Positions 27,303-36,330 are shown, counted from the stretch's first letter. The stretch: 39,417 nucleotides of DNA from Clostridia bacterium (GCA_017512905.1 JAFWEL010000061.1:1-39417); one strand, 5' to 3'. Numbers and translations: made by a program. The notes: generated by a model from the sequence alone, not told the origin.

Positions 27303-29711
27303 ATGACCCTGAACCTGGCTGCATATTTGAACATTCTGGATCACTGCGTTGTGGACGGCATAACGCACACGGAGCTGCTTTCTGCGCTGATTTCCACCGT
27401 TGATCCAGCTGAAACACTGACCTCGGATCAGAAGTATGTCAGCAGGATTTTTGCAGGCGAACGTGGCTTCCCCAAGACGCCAGGTAAAAAAGGCTGCGGC
27501 GACCCCGATTCCACAGGCAGTACGACAACAGTTTTTCCTATGCTCCTATACGTGGAGTCCGACCAGCTTGCAGATCAGTTTCATAAGAAGGTGCTTCCGC
27601 TGCTTGACAGCGATAGAGCGAATGAGATTTTTCTGGCGCTCCGACATGTCGTTCAGGGCGACACGTCCATTTTCAAAAGCAATGCAGCGAAGTTTGAGTC
27701 ATGGACCGGATGGGAGCCGACGGATTTCGTATATCTCCAGCATGTCGATTTCTGTGCGATGCTGGCTGGCTTATTTAGATATGTCGTTCTGGTTGGGAAA
27801 TACACCACTGGCATATCCACGCTTAAAACCATAAAGTCCGACAAGTTCTGGGAAGACCTGCAGCCCATGAAGCATTTCATGATCGTCGATGGCTTTGGCA
27901 CCAAACACGAGCTTGTGTCGGTCAGCCTCCTTCAGGGCCTCGACAGCTATCTCCACAGAATCCGCGAAGAGTATTCTTTTGTGAAAACCTTCTTTGATTG
28001 GAAGCCGTACTTTGATTTCGATGAACTGTTTGTCTGCAACGACATTCAGCCACAGGACTCCAAGGGCAGCAGCCGGAAAAAGGCCCTGCAGAATGCTACT
28101 GTGCGTGAACTTCGGACTGTGGGTTCCCGGCTTATCCTGTACGGTATCGGGGGAATCGGAAAATCCATGATGCTCCGCCATCTCCTGTTCGACACAATCG
28201 ACAGGGTCGATGAGCTCAATGTGGTTCCGTTCTTCATCTGTTTGCGGAATTATCAATCTGGGGGCACTCTCGAGCAGTACATTCTGGATCAGACCCAGCC
28301 CAAGTGGCCCGGCCTGGACGCTGCCATTCTGAGGGAGCTGTTGAACAGTGGAAAGGCCATCCTTCTGCTGGATGGACTCGATGAGGTCAAGAGCTGTGAT
28401 TTCGCCATACTGCGCAACATGCTGAACCAGATTGTTCAGGATTATCCGAAGTGCCAGTTCATCATGTCATCCAGACCCTTCGACAATCACTTTAGCTCTT
28501 ATACTCAGTTCAGGGTCGCCGAGGTCTGCGGGCTGCGGATCGAGCAGGTGTATGAGCTGGTTGACAGGGTGGGGTTCATGGAGAAGAATCCGGAACGCCG
28601 CGCCGCGTTCAAGGATCTCGTCAGGAGCAAGCTGTACTCTCACGATGAGGCATTCTGCAAGAATCCTCTGCTCCTGACCATCATGATGCTGATATATGAA
28701 CAGCACCGCACAATCCCGACCCGCCGCCATGAGTTCTACAATGAGGCATTCGCCGTGCTCTTCCAGCGGCATGACCTGAACAAGGACGGATTCATGCGGG
28801 ACCTGCGGAGCAAGCTGAGCGAAACAGAGTTCAAAGACATTTTCGCGGAATTCTGCGCAAAGACGTATTTTCGGGAGAAGTTCGAGTTCACGAAAGACCA
28901 GTTCATAGGCATCGTGTCCTCCTTGAATTCCTGGCGGAAGGTGAAGGACAGGACGGGCACGGACCAGTTTCTGATCGACGCCTGCGTAAATCTGTGCATC
29001 ATGGATGAATGCCGGACAGAGTACCGCTTTATCCACAGGTCCTTCCAGGAATACTTCTGCGCCTGCTGGCTGAGGGACAAGTCGGACGCACAGTTGACTG
29101 CGAAGATTGAGTTCTTTGAAGCCCAGCAGAAGCGGACCATGGAGGACTGCGTTTTCTCCATGCTGCACGAAATGGCCGAGGAACGTGTTGATGAACACAT
29201 GATCATCCCTGTACTGGAACGCTGCCTGTCTCAGCAGGATGGCATTCCCGGCTACTGGTCGTATCTGATGAACCAGTATCCCACGATTCCTTATGTGGTC
29301 GGGAAGGACATCGATATGCCCTTCAACCCGCAGTCTGCGATTCTGCTCTATATTCTGGAAAAGGAGTCCTTCCTGCACGACGATCTTGTCCCTGACGAGA
29401 TTCCGCATGAGGACATCTTCACCAGGCAGATCTATTTTGATCATGCGCAGGACACACCGGCAGACCCTTCCGAGGAGCGTCGAATCATCTCAGCGTACCG
29501 GGAGCGCGGATTGGATGCCAATGTAGTCCGCTGGGACATGGAAATCGAAACGAAACAGCTGTATGAGTTCAGAGTGGGCTGCCAGGAGTTGGTGTCCTGG
29601 TTTGAATCTCCCAAGTGCCCTTTATGGAATGAATACTTGGCTATCAAGAGCTATTACGACAGCCTGAAAAAGAAAATCACGATGCTGAATGAGGATTTTC
29701 TCTCCGCATGA
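27303..29711 (+). CDS. NACHT-domain NTPase, probable anti-phage defence protein
   Basis: 802 residues from the ATG behind TTGGAGGTGCCCACT. An N-terminal domain of about 270 residues with no recognised fold precedes the NTPase. Walker A GIGGIGKS is at 281-288, Walker B LLLDGLDE at 354-361 and the SSR sensor at 389-391. The region after it includes FIHRSFQEYFCACWL, typical of NACHT proteins, and a helical C-terminus without clear repeats. NACHT proteins of this build act as STAND-type phage sensors in bacteria. The N-terminal domain would be the effector or an adaptor. Genes for a DHH enzyme and a WYL regulator follow. Confidence 0.85.
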   Translation: MTLNLAAYLNILDHCVVDGITHTELLSALISTVDPAETLTSDQKYVSRIFAGERGFPKTPGKKGCGDPDSTGSTTTVFPMLLYVESDQLADQFHKKVLPLLDSDRANEIFLALRHVVQGDTSIFKSNAAKFESWTGWEPTDFVYLQHVDFCAMLAGLFRYVVLVGKYTTGISTLKTIKSDKFWEDLQPMKHFMIVDGFGTKHELVSVSLLQGLDSYLHRIREEYSFVKTFFDWKPYFDFDELFVCNDIQPQDSKGSSRKKALQNATVRELRTVGSRLILYGIGGIGKSMMLRHLLFDTIDRVDELNVVPFFICLRNYQSGGTLEQYILDQTQPKWPGLDAAILRELLNSGKAILLLDGLDEVKSCDFAILRNMLNQIVQDYPKCQFIMSSRPFDNHFSSYTQFRVAEVCGLRIEQVYELVDRVGFMEKNPERRAAFKDLVRSKLYSHDEAFCKNPLLLTIMMLIYEQHRTIPTRRHEFYNEAFAVLFQRHDLNKDGFMRDLRSKLSETEFKDIFAEFCAKTYFREKFEFTKDQFIGIVSSLNSWRKVKDRTGTDQFLIDACVNLCIMDECRTEYRFIHRSFQEYFCACWLRDKSDAQLTAKIEFFEAQQKRTMEDCVFSMLHEMAEERVDEHMIIPVLERCLSQQDGIPGYWSYLMNQYPTIPYVVGKDIDMPFNPQSAILLYILEKESFLHDDLVPDEIPHEDIFTRQIYFDHAQDTPADPSEERRIISAYRERGLDANVVRWDMEIETKQLYEFRVGCQELVSWFESPKCPLWNEYLAIKSYYDSLKKKITMLNEDFLSA

Positions 29712-29740
29712 TTGCCGAAACCGTAAGTGTGCGTTATAAT
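29712..29740 (+). promoter_or_regulatory. Promoter before the DHH gene
   Basis: TTGCCG (29712-29717), 17 nt, TATAAT (29735-29740), starting right after the NACHT stop. The DHH gene starts 30 nt later. It lets the last two genes be expressed independently of the NACHT gene. Confidence 0.8.
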
Positions 29741-29769
29741 GGAAACAATGAGCTGCGGAGGATGTCATC

Positions 29770-30627
29770 ATGACCTGTCTGTTTACCCACGACGATCTGG
29801 ATGGGGTGGGATGCGCTATCGTGGCGCGTCTCGCCTTTCCGGATGATCTCGTTGTCAGATACTGTTCCTATAAATCCATAAATAGCGAGATCAATTTCTT
29901 TCTGGATCAGCTGCAGGAGCCGGTAAAGATCATCATATCGGACATCTCCGTGAATGAAGAAACGGCAACGCGCCTGGACGGCTACGACGTCGCCATGTAT
30001 GACCATCATCCGATAACGGTGCGGCGGCCCTGGATGACGATTGACATTTCTGGCGGGGAGTGTGGCACCAGCCTGCTGGCCAGGGCGCTTCTTCCCGATG
30101 CAAGCGCCGCGATAAGGAGTTTTGTCGACAGCATCCGACAGTTCGATACCTGGCAGTTCAAGAAGGGCACGGATTCCTTCCCGGAGCGACTGGACGCGCT
30201 TCATGTTCTCGTGGGGCATCGCGGTTTCGAGGAAATGGTACTTCAGTCCTTGGCCGATGACGAACCTTTCACCATCCCTCACTTCTTTGAAATTGCAGTC
30301 TCCCACTATTTCGAGGAACGGGAACGGTATTTTGAGAAAAAGGAAAGGGACATGGTCACGACGGATTTCAACGGATACAAAACAGCCGTCGTTTTTGCGG
30401 AGAGGGACATCTCCCTGATGGCAGAGTACGTGTTTCAGAAACATCCAAATATGGATATCGTCGCGGTTTGCTATCTGCCCGCCGGGGTATCGTTGCGAAC
30501 CCGCCGCGATGACATCGACCTGACAGACATTTGCCGCCAACACGGCGGCGGTGGACACCAGAAAGCGGCTGCCTTCTATCTGAAAAGAGATACTGTTGGC
30601 AGGGCGGTTGACGTGATACTGGGGTGA
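29770..30627 (+). CDS. DHH-family phosphoesterase (nanoRNase-like)
   Basis: 285 residues; GCGGAGGATGTCATC precedes the ATG. THDDLDGVGC (6-15) and YDHHP (77-81) form the DHH metal site. The C-terminal DHHA1 motif GGGGHQKAA (about 259-267) binds substrate. The family cleaves short RNAs, pAp or cyclic dinucleotide products, and oligoribonuclease NrnB-like enzymes are the closest by memory. In this place it may degrade a nucleotide signal or RNA fragments linked to the NACHT protein; that link is inference. Confidence 0.85.
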   Translation: MTCLFTHDDLDGVGCAIVARLAFPDDLVVRYCSYKSINSEINFFLDQLQEPVKIIISDISVNEETATRLDGYDVAMYDHHPITVRRPWMTIDISGGECGTSLLARALLPDASAAIRSFVDSIRQFDTWQFKKGTDSFPERLDALHVLVGHRGFEEMVLQSLADDEPFTIPHFFEIAVSHYFEERERYFEKKERDMVTTDFNGYKTAVVFAERDISLMAEYVFQKHPNMDIVAVCYLPAGVSLRTRRDDIDLTDICRQHGGGGHQKAAAFYLKRDTVGRAVDVILG

Positions 30628-30632
30628 TCTGA

Positions 30633-31607
30633 ATGGAAAAGAAGAGCGCGAGACAGCTGTACCTGATGCGGATACTCCTTGAGCAAACCGATGAAAGCCA
30701 TGCGCTCACGCTGCAGGAGCTCATCGAGAAGATGGACGCCGAGGGAATCCCCGTCGAACGCCGGGCTGTGTATGCGGACATCGAAGCGCTCCGGGAGTTC
30801 GGCGTGGATGTGATCGCCGACAAGCGCGGAAGGAACACATACTATTTCGTGGGCAACCGGCAGTTCCAGCTTGCGGAGCTGAAGCTGCTCGTGGATTCTG
30901 TCCAGGCGTCGCGCTTCATTACCGAGCGGAAATCCCGTGAGCTGATCAAGAAGTTGTCCGATCTGGCGGGCGAACCTCAGTCAAAGGAATTGAATCGTCA
31001 TGTATTGATCGCTGGCAGGATCAAGTCCATGAACGAGTCCATCTACTATAATGTGGACGAGATACACAAGGCGATCAACAGCGATTCTCAGATATCGTTT
31101 CAATACTACCAGTGGGGCCTGGACAAGGAAATGGAGCTGAAGCGGGACGGCGAACGATATGTGGTCAGCCCGTGGGCGCTGGTCTTTGATGATGAAAACT
31201 ACTACATGGTGGCTGTGGAAGGCAGCAGCCTGAAGCATTACCGCGTCGACAAGATGTTGCGTATTAAGGCGACCGGTGATCCCCGTGCGGGCCGGGAGCT
31301 CTATCACGAAGAGGAATACGGGAAGAAGAGCCTGTTCGGCATGTACGGCGGGGACATCGTACCGGTGACATTTCAGGCGAAGAATTGGATGATAGGCATC
31401 ATGATCGACCGGTTCGGTCGCGACATTCCCATCGCCAAGGTGAACGATGAGGAATTTGAAACGAGGGCCGAGCTGGCCATAAGCCCACAGTTCTTTGGCT
31501 GGCTGTTTGCCCTTGGCCCTGATATCCGCGTCACCTCCCCAGGATATGTGGTCAATAAACTTCGGGAATATGGGGAAAACGTGATGAGGAATTACCAACA
31601 GCCATAA
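30633..31607 (+). CDS. WYL-domain transcriptional regulator
   Basis: 324 residues. N-terminal winged helix: SARQLYLMRILLEQTDESHA, RRAVYADIEALREFG. Central WYL-type domain: ISFQYYQWGLDKEMELKRDG, VVSPWALVFDDENYYMVAVE, KHYRVDKMLRI. A C-terminal WCX-like extension follows. WYL regulators often control defence genes and can respond to DNA or nucleotides. Only five bases separate it from the DHH gene, so they share a transcript. Confidence 0.9.
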   Translation: MEKKSARQLYLMRILLEQTDESHALTLQELIEKMDAEGIPVERRAVYADIEALREFGVDVIADKRGRNTYYFVGNRQFQLAELKLLVDSVQASRFITERKSRELIKKLSDLAGEPQSKELNRHVLIAGRIKSMNESIYYNVDEIHKAINSDSQISFQYYQWGLDKEMELKRDGERYVVSPWALVFDDENYYMVAVEGSSLKHYRVDKMLRIKATGDPRAGRELYHEEEYGKKSLFGMYGGDIVPVTFQAKNWMIGIMIDRFGRDIPIAKVNDEEFETRAELAISPQFFGWLFALGPDIRVTSPGYVVNKLREYGENVMRNYQQP

Positions 31608-31660
31608 TTCCACAGACGTAGAATAAGGGTTGTTCCGATATTTGGCGGAAAAGTGACTAA

Positions 31661-31731
31661 TCAAGTACCTCTGGATGTACTCATTCAGGTCGTTAATCCT
31701 GACTAAGTACGTACAGAGGTACTTGATTTTT
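31661..31731 (+). repeat. Long interrupted inverted repeat, terminator or operator
   Basis: TCAAGTACCTCTG (31661-31673) and CAGAGGTACTTGA (31714-31726) are perfect complements. Inside, GTACT/AGTAC and TCAGG/CCTGA continue the helix with small gaps. Five T follow (31727-31731), so it can end WYL transcription. A TATACT box (31734-31739) follows for the LexA-like gene, so it may also be an operator. Confidence 0.7.
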
Positions 31732-31762
31732 GCTATACTGGATTCAGATCAAGGGAGAGACA

Positions 31763-32053
31763 ATGCTCTCCAGGAAGGAGCTGGTCAGAATGGCAAAAGG
31801 CGTATATGAGCGCAAATCCCGTCCGTGTCCCACCCGCGACAAGCTGCTGCAGTTCATCATTCTTTTCAGGGAGGACCATGGATACAGTCCCACTATCCGT
31901 GAGATGGCCGCCGCTGTAGGCGTTCGCTCGACGTGCACCATCTCCCAGCATTTGGTCTTTCTGGAAGAGAATGGGCTCATCACCCACACGGAAGGAAAAT
32001 GGCGTGACTGCATTGCGACCACGAACACTCTGCCGATACCGGCATTGACCTGA
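31763..32053 (+). CDS. LexA-type DNA-binding domain protein without protease domain
   Basis: 96 residues, start after GGGAGAGACA. PTRDKLLQFIILFREDHGYS, PTIREMAAAVGVRSTCTISQ, HLVFLEENGLI match the LexA N-terminal winged helix. The Ser-Lys self-cleaving domain is missing, so it would not respond to RecA by cleavage. It could compete with host LexA or act as a simple repressor of this damage module. Confidence 0.85.
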   Translation: MLSRKELVRMAKGVYERKSRPCPTRDKLLQFIILFREDHGYSPTIREMAAAVGVRSTCTISQHLVFLEENGLITHTEGKWRDCIATTNTLPIPALT

Positions 32054-32071
32054 GAAATGGAGGGAACGATC

Positions 32072-32197
32072 ATGTTTACACCCAGGGGATTCTACACGAG
32101 CAACGGTTACGTCGGCATCCTTCCGGACGGCTCGTGCATCATGTTCGCAACCTATGACGAGTATCTGGACTACATCAGCGAGATGCTGGCCGCATAA
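32072..32197 (+). CDS. Unknown small protein, 41 residues
   Basis: MFTPRGFYTSNGYVGILPDG then SCIMFATYDEYLDYISEML. GGAGGGAACGATC gives a good start, and the gene fits exactly between neighbours (18 and 22 nt). Similar tiny proteins (NGWIGYLPDGxxxxFATEEEY) occur in clostridial mobile elements; function unknown. Confidence 0.7.
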   Translation: MFTPRGFYTSNGYVGILPDGSCIMFATYDEYLDYISEMLAA

Positions 32198-32219
32198 TCC
32201 GTGCGAAAGGAGCGGCAGA

Positions 32220-32408
32220 ATGGCTGAGATCAAATACCTGGTTTGGATCTGGAAGCGCGGCTTCCTTGGGATCTACTTCAAGGTGCCTGTGGTGCGCACA
32301 GCACACGTGGACAGGCAGACGGCCAAACGGCTGGGGCTGGGCTTTTCCTTTGAGAAACTGATGTGGCACGGCCCCAGCAAGACATTGTTGAAGGAGGCGG
32401 CGGCATGA
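32220..32408 (+). CDS. Unknown basic small protein, 62 residues
   Basis: MAEIKYLVWIWKRGFLGIYF then KVPVVRTAHVDRQTAKRLGL. The start follows AAAGGAGCGGCAGA. Aromatic and basic; overlaps the HIRAN gene by four bases. No family recognised. Confidence 0.6.
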   Translation: MAEIKYLVWIWKRGFLGIYFKVPVVRTAHVDRQTAKRLGLGFSFEKLMWHGPSKTLLKEAAA

Positions 32409-32800
32409 ACGTTATCACAATCACCGGCACCGGCCATTATCACGGGCAGGAGTTCATCACCCCCGGCATGAAAATCCGGCTGATCAAAGACCCGGATAAC
32501 GAGTACGACCGTGAGGCCATCCGGGCGGAGCTCAAGGGGCTGGGGAAGATCGGCTATGTGGCAAACAGCCCGCACACCGTCATCGGGGAGAGCATGAGCG
32601 CGGGCAGGCTCTACGACAAGATCGGCGACACCGCCAAGGCGACCGTTCTCTACGTTCTGCCCCGTGGTATTCTGTGCAGGGTCAAGGTCAACGCCCAGAA
32701 GGAACCCGTCGACACAGATCATGATGTGAAAGAAGTCATAGAGAACTCGGATGAAGAAATGATGCAGGAGGACACGATACATGGCTACAAAGAAGACTGA
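32405..32800 (+). CDS. HIRAN-domain protein
   Basis: 131 residues. [20 protein letters not shown], then [18 protein letters not shown] and [20 protein letters not shown] match HIRAN (GxxhY, DPxNxYDxxAI, GYVxN). HIRAN domains bind 3' ends or single-stranded DNA at damaged or stalled forks. The C-terminal tail is acidic. Its end overlaps recA by 20 bases, so the two are likely co-translated. Confidence 0.9.
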   Translation: MNVITITGTGHYHGQEFITPGMKIRLIKDPDNEYDREAIRAELKGLGKIGYVANSPHTVIGESMSAGRLYDKIGDTAKATVLYVLPRGILCRVKVNAQKEPVDTDHDVKEVIENSDEEMMQEDTIHGYKED

Positions 32801-33914
32801 CACCAAGGGCACGGTTGTTGCTCTGACTGACGTCGATGCCCGTAAAAAGGCGCTGGAAGTGGCGTTGGGCAAGATTGAGAAGGATTTCGGAAAGGGCTCT
32901 GTGATGAAGCTGGGTGAGAATCTGACGGAGAAGGTTGATGTCATTCCTACCGGCAGTCTGTCGGTCGACGCCGCGCTGGGCGTGGGCGGCCTTCCCCGCG
33001 GGCGCATCGTGGAGGTCTACGGGCCGGAATCCTCCGGCAAGACGACCCTGGCGCTCCACGCCGTGGCGCAGGCGCAGAAGCTGGGCGGCACTGCGGCCTT
33101 CATCGACGCGGAGCATGCGCTCGATCCCGTCTACGCCGGTAAGCTGGGCGTGGATATCAACGAGCTGTATGTGAGCCAGCCGGACAACGGTGAACAGGCA
33201 CTGGACATTTGCGAAGCGCTGGTGCGCTCCGGGGCCATCGACATCGTCGTAGTGGACTCCGTCGCCGCGCTTGTCCCCAAGGCTGAGATCGAGGGCGACA
33301 TGGGCGACAGCCATGTGGGACTGCAGGCCAGGCTGATGTCACAGGCCCTCCGGAAGCTGACCAGCGTGATCTCTAAGACCAACACTGTGGTCATCTTCAT
33401 TAACCAGCTGCGCGAAAAGGTCGGTGTGATGTACGGCAATCCCGAAACCACCACGGGCGGCAAGGCGCTGAAGTTCTACGCCACCATCCGCATCGATGTG
33501 CGCAAGAGCGAAGCCATCAAGGAAGGCAAGGAGATCATCGGCAACCGCACCAAAATCACGATCAAGAAGAACAAGGTGGCTCCGCCGTTCAGGGGCTGTG
33601 TCGTGGACATGCTGTACGGCGAGGGCATTTCCAGGACCGGTGAAGTCCTTGACTTTGCCGTGGAGATGGACTTGATCAAGAAGAGCGGATCGTTCTATTC
33701 CTACAACGGGGAGCGCATCGGCCAGGGCCGTGACAATGCCCGGCAGTTCCTGCTGGACCATCCGGACATCTTCGATGACCTCGACCGGCAGATCCGGGAG
33801 AAGATGGTTCAGAATCCCGTCGAGGCTGTCCAGGCGGAGCCCGCGCCTCTCGAGGATGATGAGGACGATGAGATTGATCTGGATGACGATGAAGAGTTTG
33901 CCCTGGATGCGTGA
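32781..33914 (+). CDS. recA: RecA recombinase
   Basis: 377 residues, full length; AGGAGGACACGATAC before the ATG. Walker [10 protein letters not shown] (81-89), [20 protein letters not shown], the [17 protein letters not shown] helix and [20 protein letters not shown] (loop 2) are all present, with an acidic C-terminus. It catalyses strand exchange and can trigger LexA-type cleavage. Its setting, between a HIRAN gene and a damage polymerase, marks it as the element's own copy rather than the host gene. No LexA-type box is seen before it. Confidence 0.97.
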   Translation: MATKKTDTKGTVVALTDVDARKKALEVALGKIEKDFGKGSVMKLGENLTEKVDVIPTGSLSVDAALGVGGLPRGRIVEVYGPESSGKTTLALHAVAQAQKLGGTAAFIDAEHALDPVYAGKLGVDINELYVSQPDNGEQALDICEALVRSGAIDIVVVDSVAALVPKAEIEGDMGDSHVGLQARLMSQALRKLTSVISKTNTVVIFINQLREKVGVMYGNPETTTGGKALKFYATIRIDVRKSEAIKEGKEIIGNRTKITIKKNKVAPPFRGCVVDMLYGEGISRTGEVLDFAVEMDLIKKSGSFYSYNGERIGQGRDNARQFLLDHPDIFDDLDRQIREKMVQNPVEAVQAEPAPLEDDEDDEIDLDDDEEFALDA

Positions 33915-33959
33915 CACACGGGGGCAATGCACATAGTGCAAATGTAGAATCATGCGACC

Positions 33960-33979
33960 GGGGAGGCTTCCGCCTCCCC
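33960..33979 (+). terminator. Stable hairpin after recA
   Basis: GGGGAGGC (33960-33967), TTCC loop, GCCTCCCC (33972-33979). No T-run follows, so it is a stable 3' end hairpin or weak terminator. Confidence 0.65.
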
Positions 33980-34020
33980 AACAATTGAATTCCACCTCTG
34001 TTGTTCTGATGTGCGTCGAA

Positions 34021-34110
34021 TTCATGTTGACCGGCTGAATCGAACATGAAATGAAATCTTTTTGTAATGCTTTCGAAGCATTGACGGGAACGCTTGTTCG
34101 ATGATATAAT
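34021..34110 (+). promoter_or_regulatory. LexA-type box inside a promoter, with further inverted repeats
   Basis: TTGACG (34081-34086), 18 nt, TATAAT (34105-34110). Between them lies GAAC-GCTT-GTTC (34088-34099), the Gram-positive LexA/DinR box. Upstream are TTCATGTT (34021-34028) with AACATGAA (34043-34050), and AATGCTT with AAGCATT (about 34066-34082) touching the -35 box. The polymerase should be damage-induced, with a second repressor possible. Confidence 0.88.
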
Positions 34111-34119
34111 CTGGTCAAC

Positions 34120-34177
34120 ACCTTACGAAAGAAAAGTCCAAACATGATGTGGACTCTGACATGTGCTTTCGTAAGGT
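34120..34177 (+). promoter_or_regulatory. Leader hairpin in the polymerase mRNA
   Basis: ACCTTACGAAAG (34120-34131) and CTTTCGTAAGGT (34166-34177) are perfect 12-nt complements, with inner AGTCC (34135-34139) and GGACT (34151-34155). It begins about where transcription would start (10 nt after TATAAT), so nearly the whole 5' leader folds. It may stabilise the mRNA or bind a regulator. Confidence 0.75.
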
Positions 34178-34208
34178 ATTTCTATTTCACGGCTGAGGAG
34201 GTGGGAAT

Positions 34209-35606
34209 GTGCAACGCCCCGTGTACATTGCCATAGATCTCAAGTCCTACTATGCCTCTGTCGAGTGTGTTGAGCGTGGAGAAGACCCGCTGACCTTCAA
34301 TCTGCTTGTAGCTGATGAAAGTCGTACCGATAAGACAATCTGCCTTGCCGTCAGTCCATCTCTCAAGGCCATGGGGGTTCCAAGCCGCCCCAGGTTATTT
34401 GAGGCCAGGCAAGCGATCCGGCTGTATGAATCCCAGCATCACACTAAGGTTAAGTATGTTGTTGCTAAGCCACAGATGGCATTGTATGAAAAGGTATCGG
34501 CAAAGATTTATTCAATCTATCTGAAATACATTGCGGCGCAGGATATCCACGTTTATTCCATCGATGAGGTGTTCATTGAGGCGACGCACTACATGCAGAT
34601 GTACGGTAACGAAGCCACGCAGGCAGGTATGAGCACACCACATTTCCTCACCATGAAGATGATCCGTGATGTGCTGAGGAATACCGGCATCACAGCCACC
34701 GCCGGGATCGGAACCAATCTTTACCTTGCCAAGGTCGCCATGGACATCGTGGCCAAGAAGGCTCCGCCGGATCAGGATGGTGTTCGGATTGCGGAGCTGG
34801 ACGAATTATCCTACCGGATGCTGCTGTGGTGTCACCAGCCCCTCACAGCTTTCTGGCAGATCGGGCCTGGCAAAACCAGGCGGTTGGCGAAGTACGGAAT
34901 ACACACCATGGGAGACATCGCACAGATGTCGATAGCTGATGAAGAGTTCCTGTACAGACTGTTCGGCATCGACGCGGAGATTCTCATTGACCATGCCTGG
35001 GGCAAGGAACCGTGTACCTTGGCCGATATAAAGAACTATCGCCCCAAGGCCAATTCACGCTCCGTTGGTCAGGTGCTTCCGCGGCCCTACAGGTTTGATG
35101 AAGCCCGCCTGGTCTATTCTGAGATGATCGATCAGCTCGCTTTGGATTTGGTCACCAGGGGTGTCAAGACAAAAGAGCTTTCCTTTTGGGTGTCCTTTGA
35201 TCCGGTTTCGCTTGAGGAATTACCCTCCTACGATGGACCCGTATCTCTGGACTACTATGGCAGGCTGCACCCCGGCCATGTGGTAGGTTCCGTTCGGCTT
35301 CGGACGCATACATCGAGCACAAGGGAAATTCTGGATGCGCTGCTGTATGCCTTCGATACAAAGGTGGATCACCGGCTGTTAATCCGGAGGCTTGGCGTTG
35401 TTGCAGGCAATTTGCAGGAAGGCGGCGAACAGCTCGATTTTTTCACAGATTACGCCGCCAGAGAACGGGAGGCACGACTTCAGCGCACTTTGCTGGAGGT
35501 CAGGCGCAAGTACAGTGCGCCGAAAGCGCTGATCAAGGGAAAGAACATGTTGGAAGGCGCGACCGCTATCGAGCGCAGCCAGCAGATCGGCGGGCATAAA
35601 ATGTAA
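34209..35606 (+). CDS. Y-family DNA polymerase (UvrX/UmuC-like)
   Basis: 465 residues from GTG behind GAGGAGGTGGGAAT. AIDLKSYYASVECVERG (the catalytic D near residue 9), VYSIDEVFIE (the second acidic pair, SIDE), GIGTNLYLAKVAMDIVAKKA and GKTRRLAKYGIHTMGDIAQM (helix-hairpin-helix) are all in order, with the little-finger domain after. It copies damaged DNA with low fidelity. Size and neighbours match UvrX-type enzymes of Firmicute mobile elements. A LexA-type box controls it. Confidence 0.93.
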   Translation: MQRPVYIAIDLKSYYASVECVERGEDPLTFNLLVADESRTDKTICLAVSPSLKAMGVPSRPRLFEARQAIRLYESQHHTKVKYVVAKPQMALYEKVSAKIYSIYLKYIAAQDIHVYSIDEVFIEATHYMQMYGNEATQAGMSTPHFLTMKMIRDVLRNTGITATAGIGTNLYLAKVAMDIVAKKAPPDQDGVRIAELDELSYRMLLWCHQPLTAFWQIGPGKTRRLAKYGIHTMGDIAQMSIADEEFLYRLFGIDAEILIDHAWGKEPCTLADIKNYRPKANSRSVGQVLPRPYRFDEARLVYSEMIDQLALDLVTRGVKTKELSFWVSFDPVSLEELPSYDGPVSLDYYGRLHPGHVVGSVRLRTHTSSTREILDALLYAFDTKVDHRLLIRRLGVVAGNLQEGGEQLDFFTDYAAREREARLQRTLLEVRRKYSAPKALIKGKNMLEGATAIERSQQIGGHKM

Positions 35607-35636
35607 TTCTATAATAATCGAGGGAGGTCTGGCGTC

Positions 35637-36185
35637 ATGCAATCCTACGCAATTCCGGCTGTATCTTCAGCCGTTATGGCCAGGTATGGCAACATTATCT
35701 TTCTTGACAGGCCGGTTCATGATGGCGATCTGTTCAGCAGACGACACCCTGCTATGACTCGGCTGAACAGAGCTAAGATATTCGCACCGTTTGCCGCGCT
35801 GGTCGGATTCGACGAACGTGTCCGGCGGAAAGAAATCGCATATGTCCCCAAAGTAGAACTGGACGCTGATGAAGAATGGGAATTGAACCGGCGGCTCCAG
35901 ATACTCCATAAGCTCACCGCGAACTCGAGACTGGCACGGGCAAATGTCGTTTATATCAATGTGGAGTATTACGCCATGTGTACCGACAGTGAAAACGACG
36001 CCTACATGATTAAGGGACAGTATTTGACGGTCACTGGCAGGCTGATCAAAGCAGATCCACACAACCAGGAGCTTACGCTTATGGTGGACGGCGAGAAAAA
36101 GGTCGTTCGCTTCTTGGATATCTACCAGATTACAGACCCAAACGAAGAGTTGTTTGACATCAATAACAGGCAGAACAAGAGGTGA
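35637..36185 (+). CDS. YolD-like protein
   Basis: 182 residues, start after GAGGGAGGTCTGGCGTC. ARYGNIIFLDRPVHDG, MTRLNRAKIFAPFAALVGFD match the YolD family (RYGxI, R-x-x-x-F-x-P-F-A-A-L-x-G-Y/F), followed by a beta-rich C-terminal half. YolD proteins are encoded next to Y-family polymerases in Firmicutes and are thought to be their accessory subunit, replacing UmuD. Confidence 0.85.
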   Translation: MQSYAIPAVSSAVMARYGNIIFLDRPVHDGDLFSRRHPAMTRLNRAKIFAPFAALVGFDERVRRKEIAYVPKVELDADEEWELNRRLQILHKLTANSRLARANVVYINVEYYAMCTDSENDAYMIKGQYLTVTGRLIKADPHNQELTLMVDGEKKVVRFLDIYQITDPNEELFDINNRQNKR

Positions 36186-36192
36186 GAAATCC

Positions 36193-36330
36193 ATGAACGA
36201 AGACAAAAACCGGGAAGATTCGCGTGTAGAAACGGGTGACCAGATCGCCAACATGTCCAGGCTTGACTTTCTGCTGCTTCTTTGGGAAGCCAGGATCGTC
36301 GGAGAGGATTATGTCGAAGCTAATACATGA
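36193..36330 (+). CDS. Unknown small protein, 45 residues
   Basis: MNEDKNREDSRVETGDQIAN then MSRLDFLLLLWEARIVGEDY. GAGGTGAGAAATCC precedes the ATG 7 nt after the YolD stop. Charged N-terminus, short hydrophobic helix. Likely the third gene of the polymerase operon; function unknown. Confidence 0.6.
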   Translation: MNEDKNREDSRVETGDQIANMSRLDFLLLLWEARIVGEDYVEANT

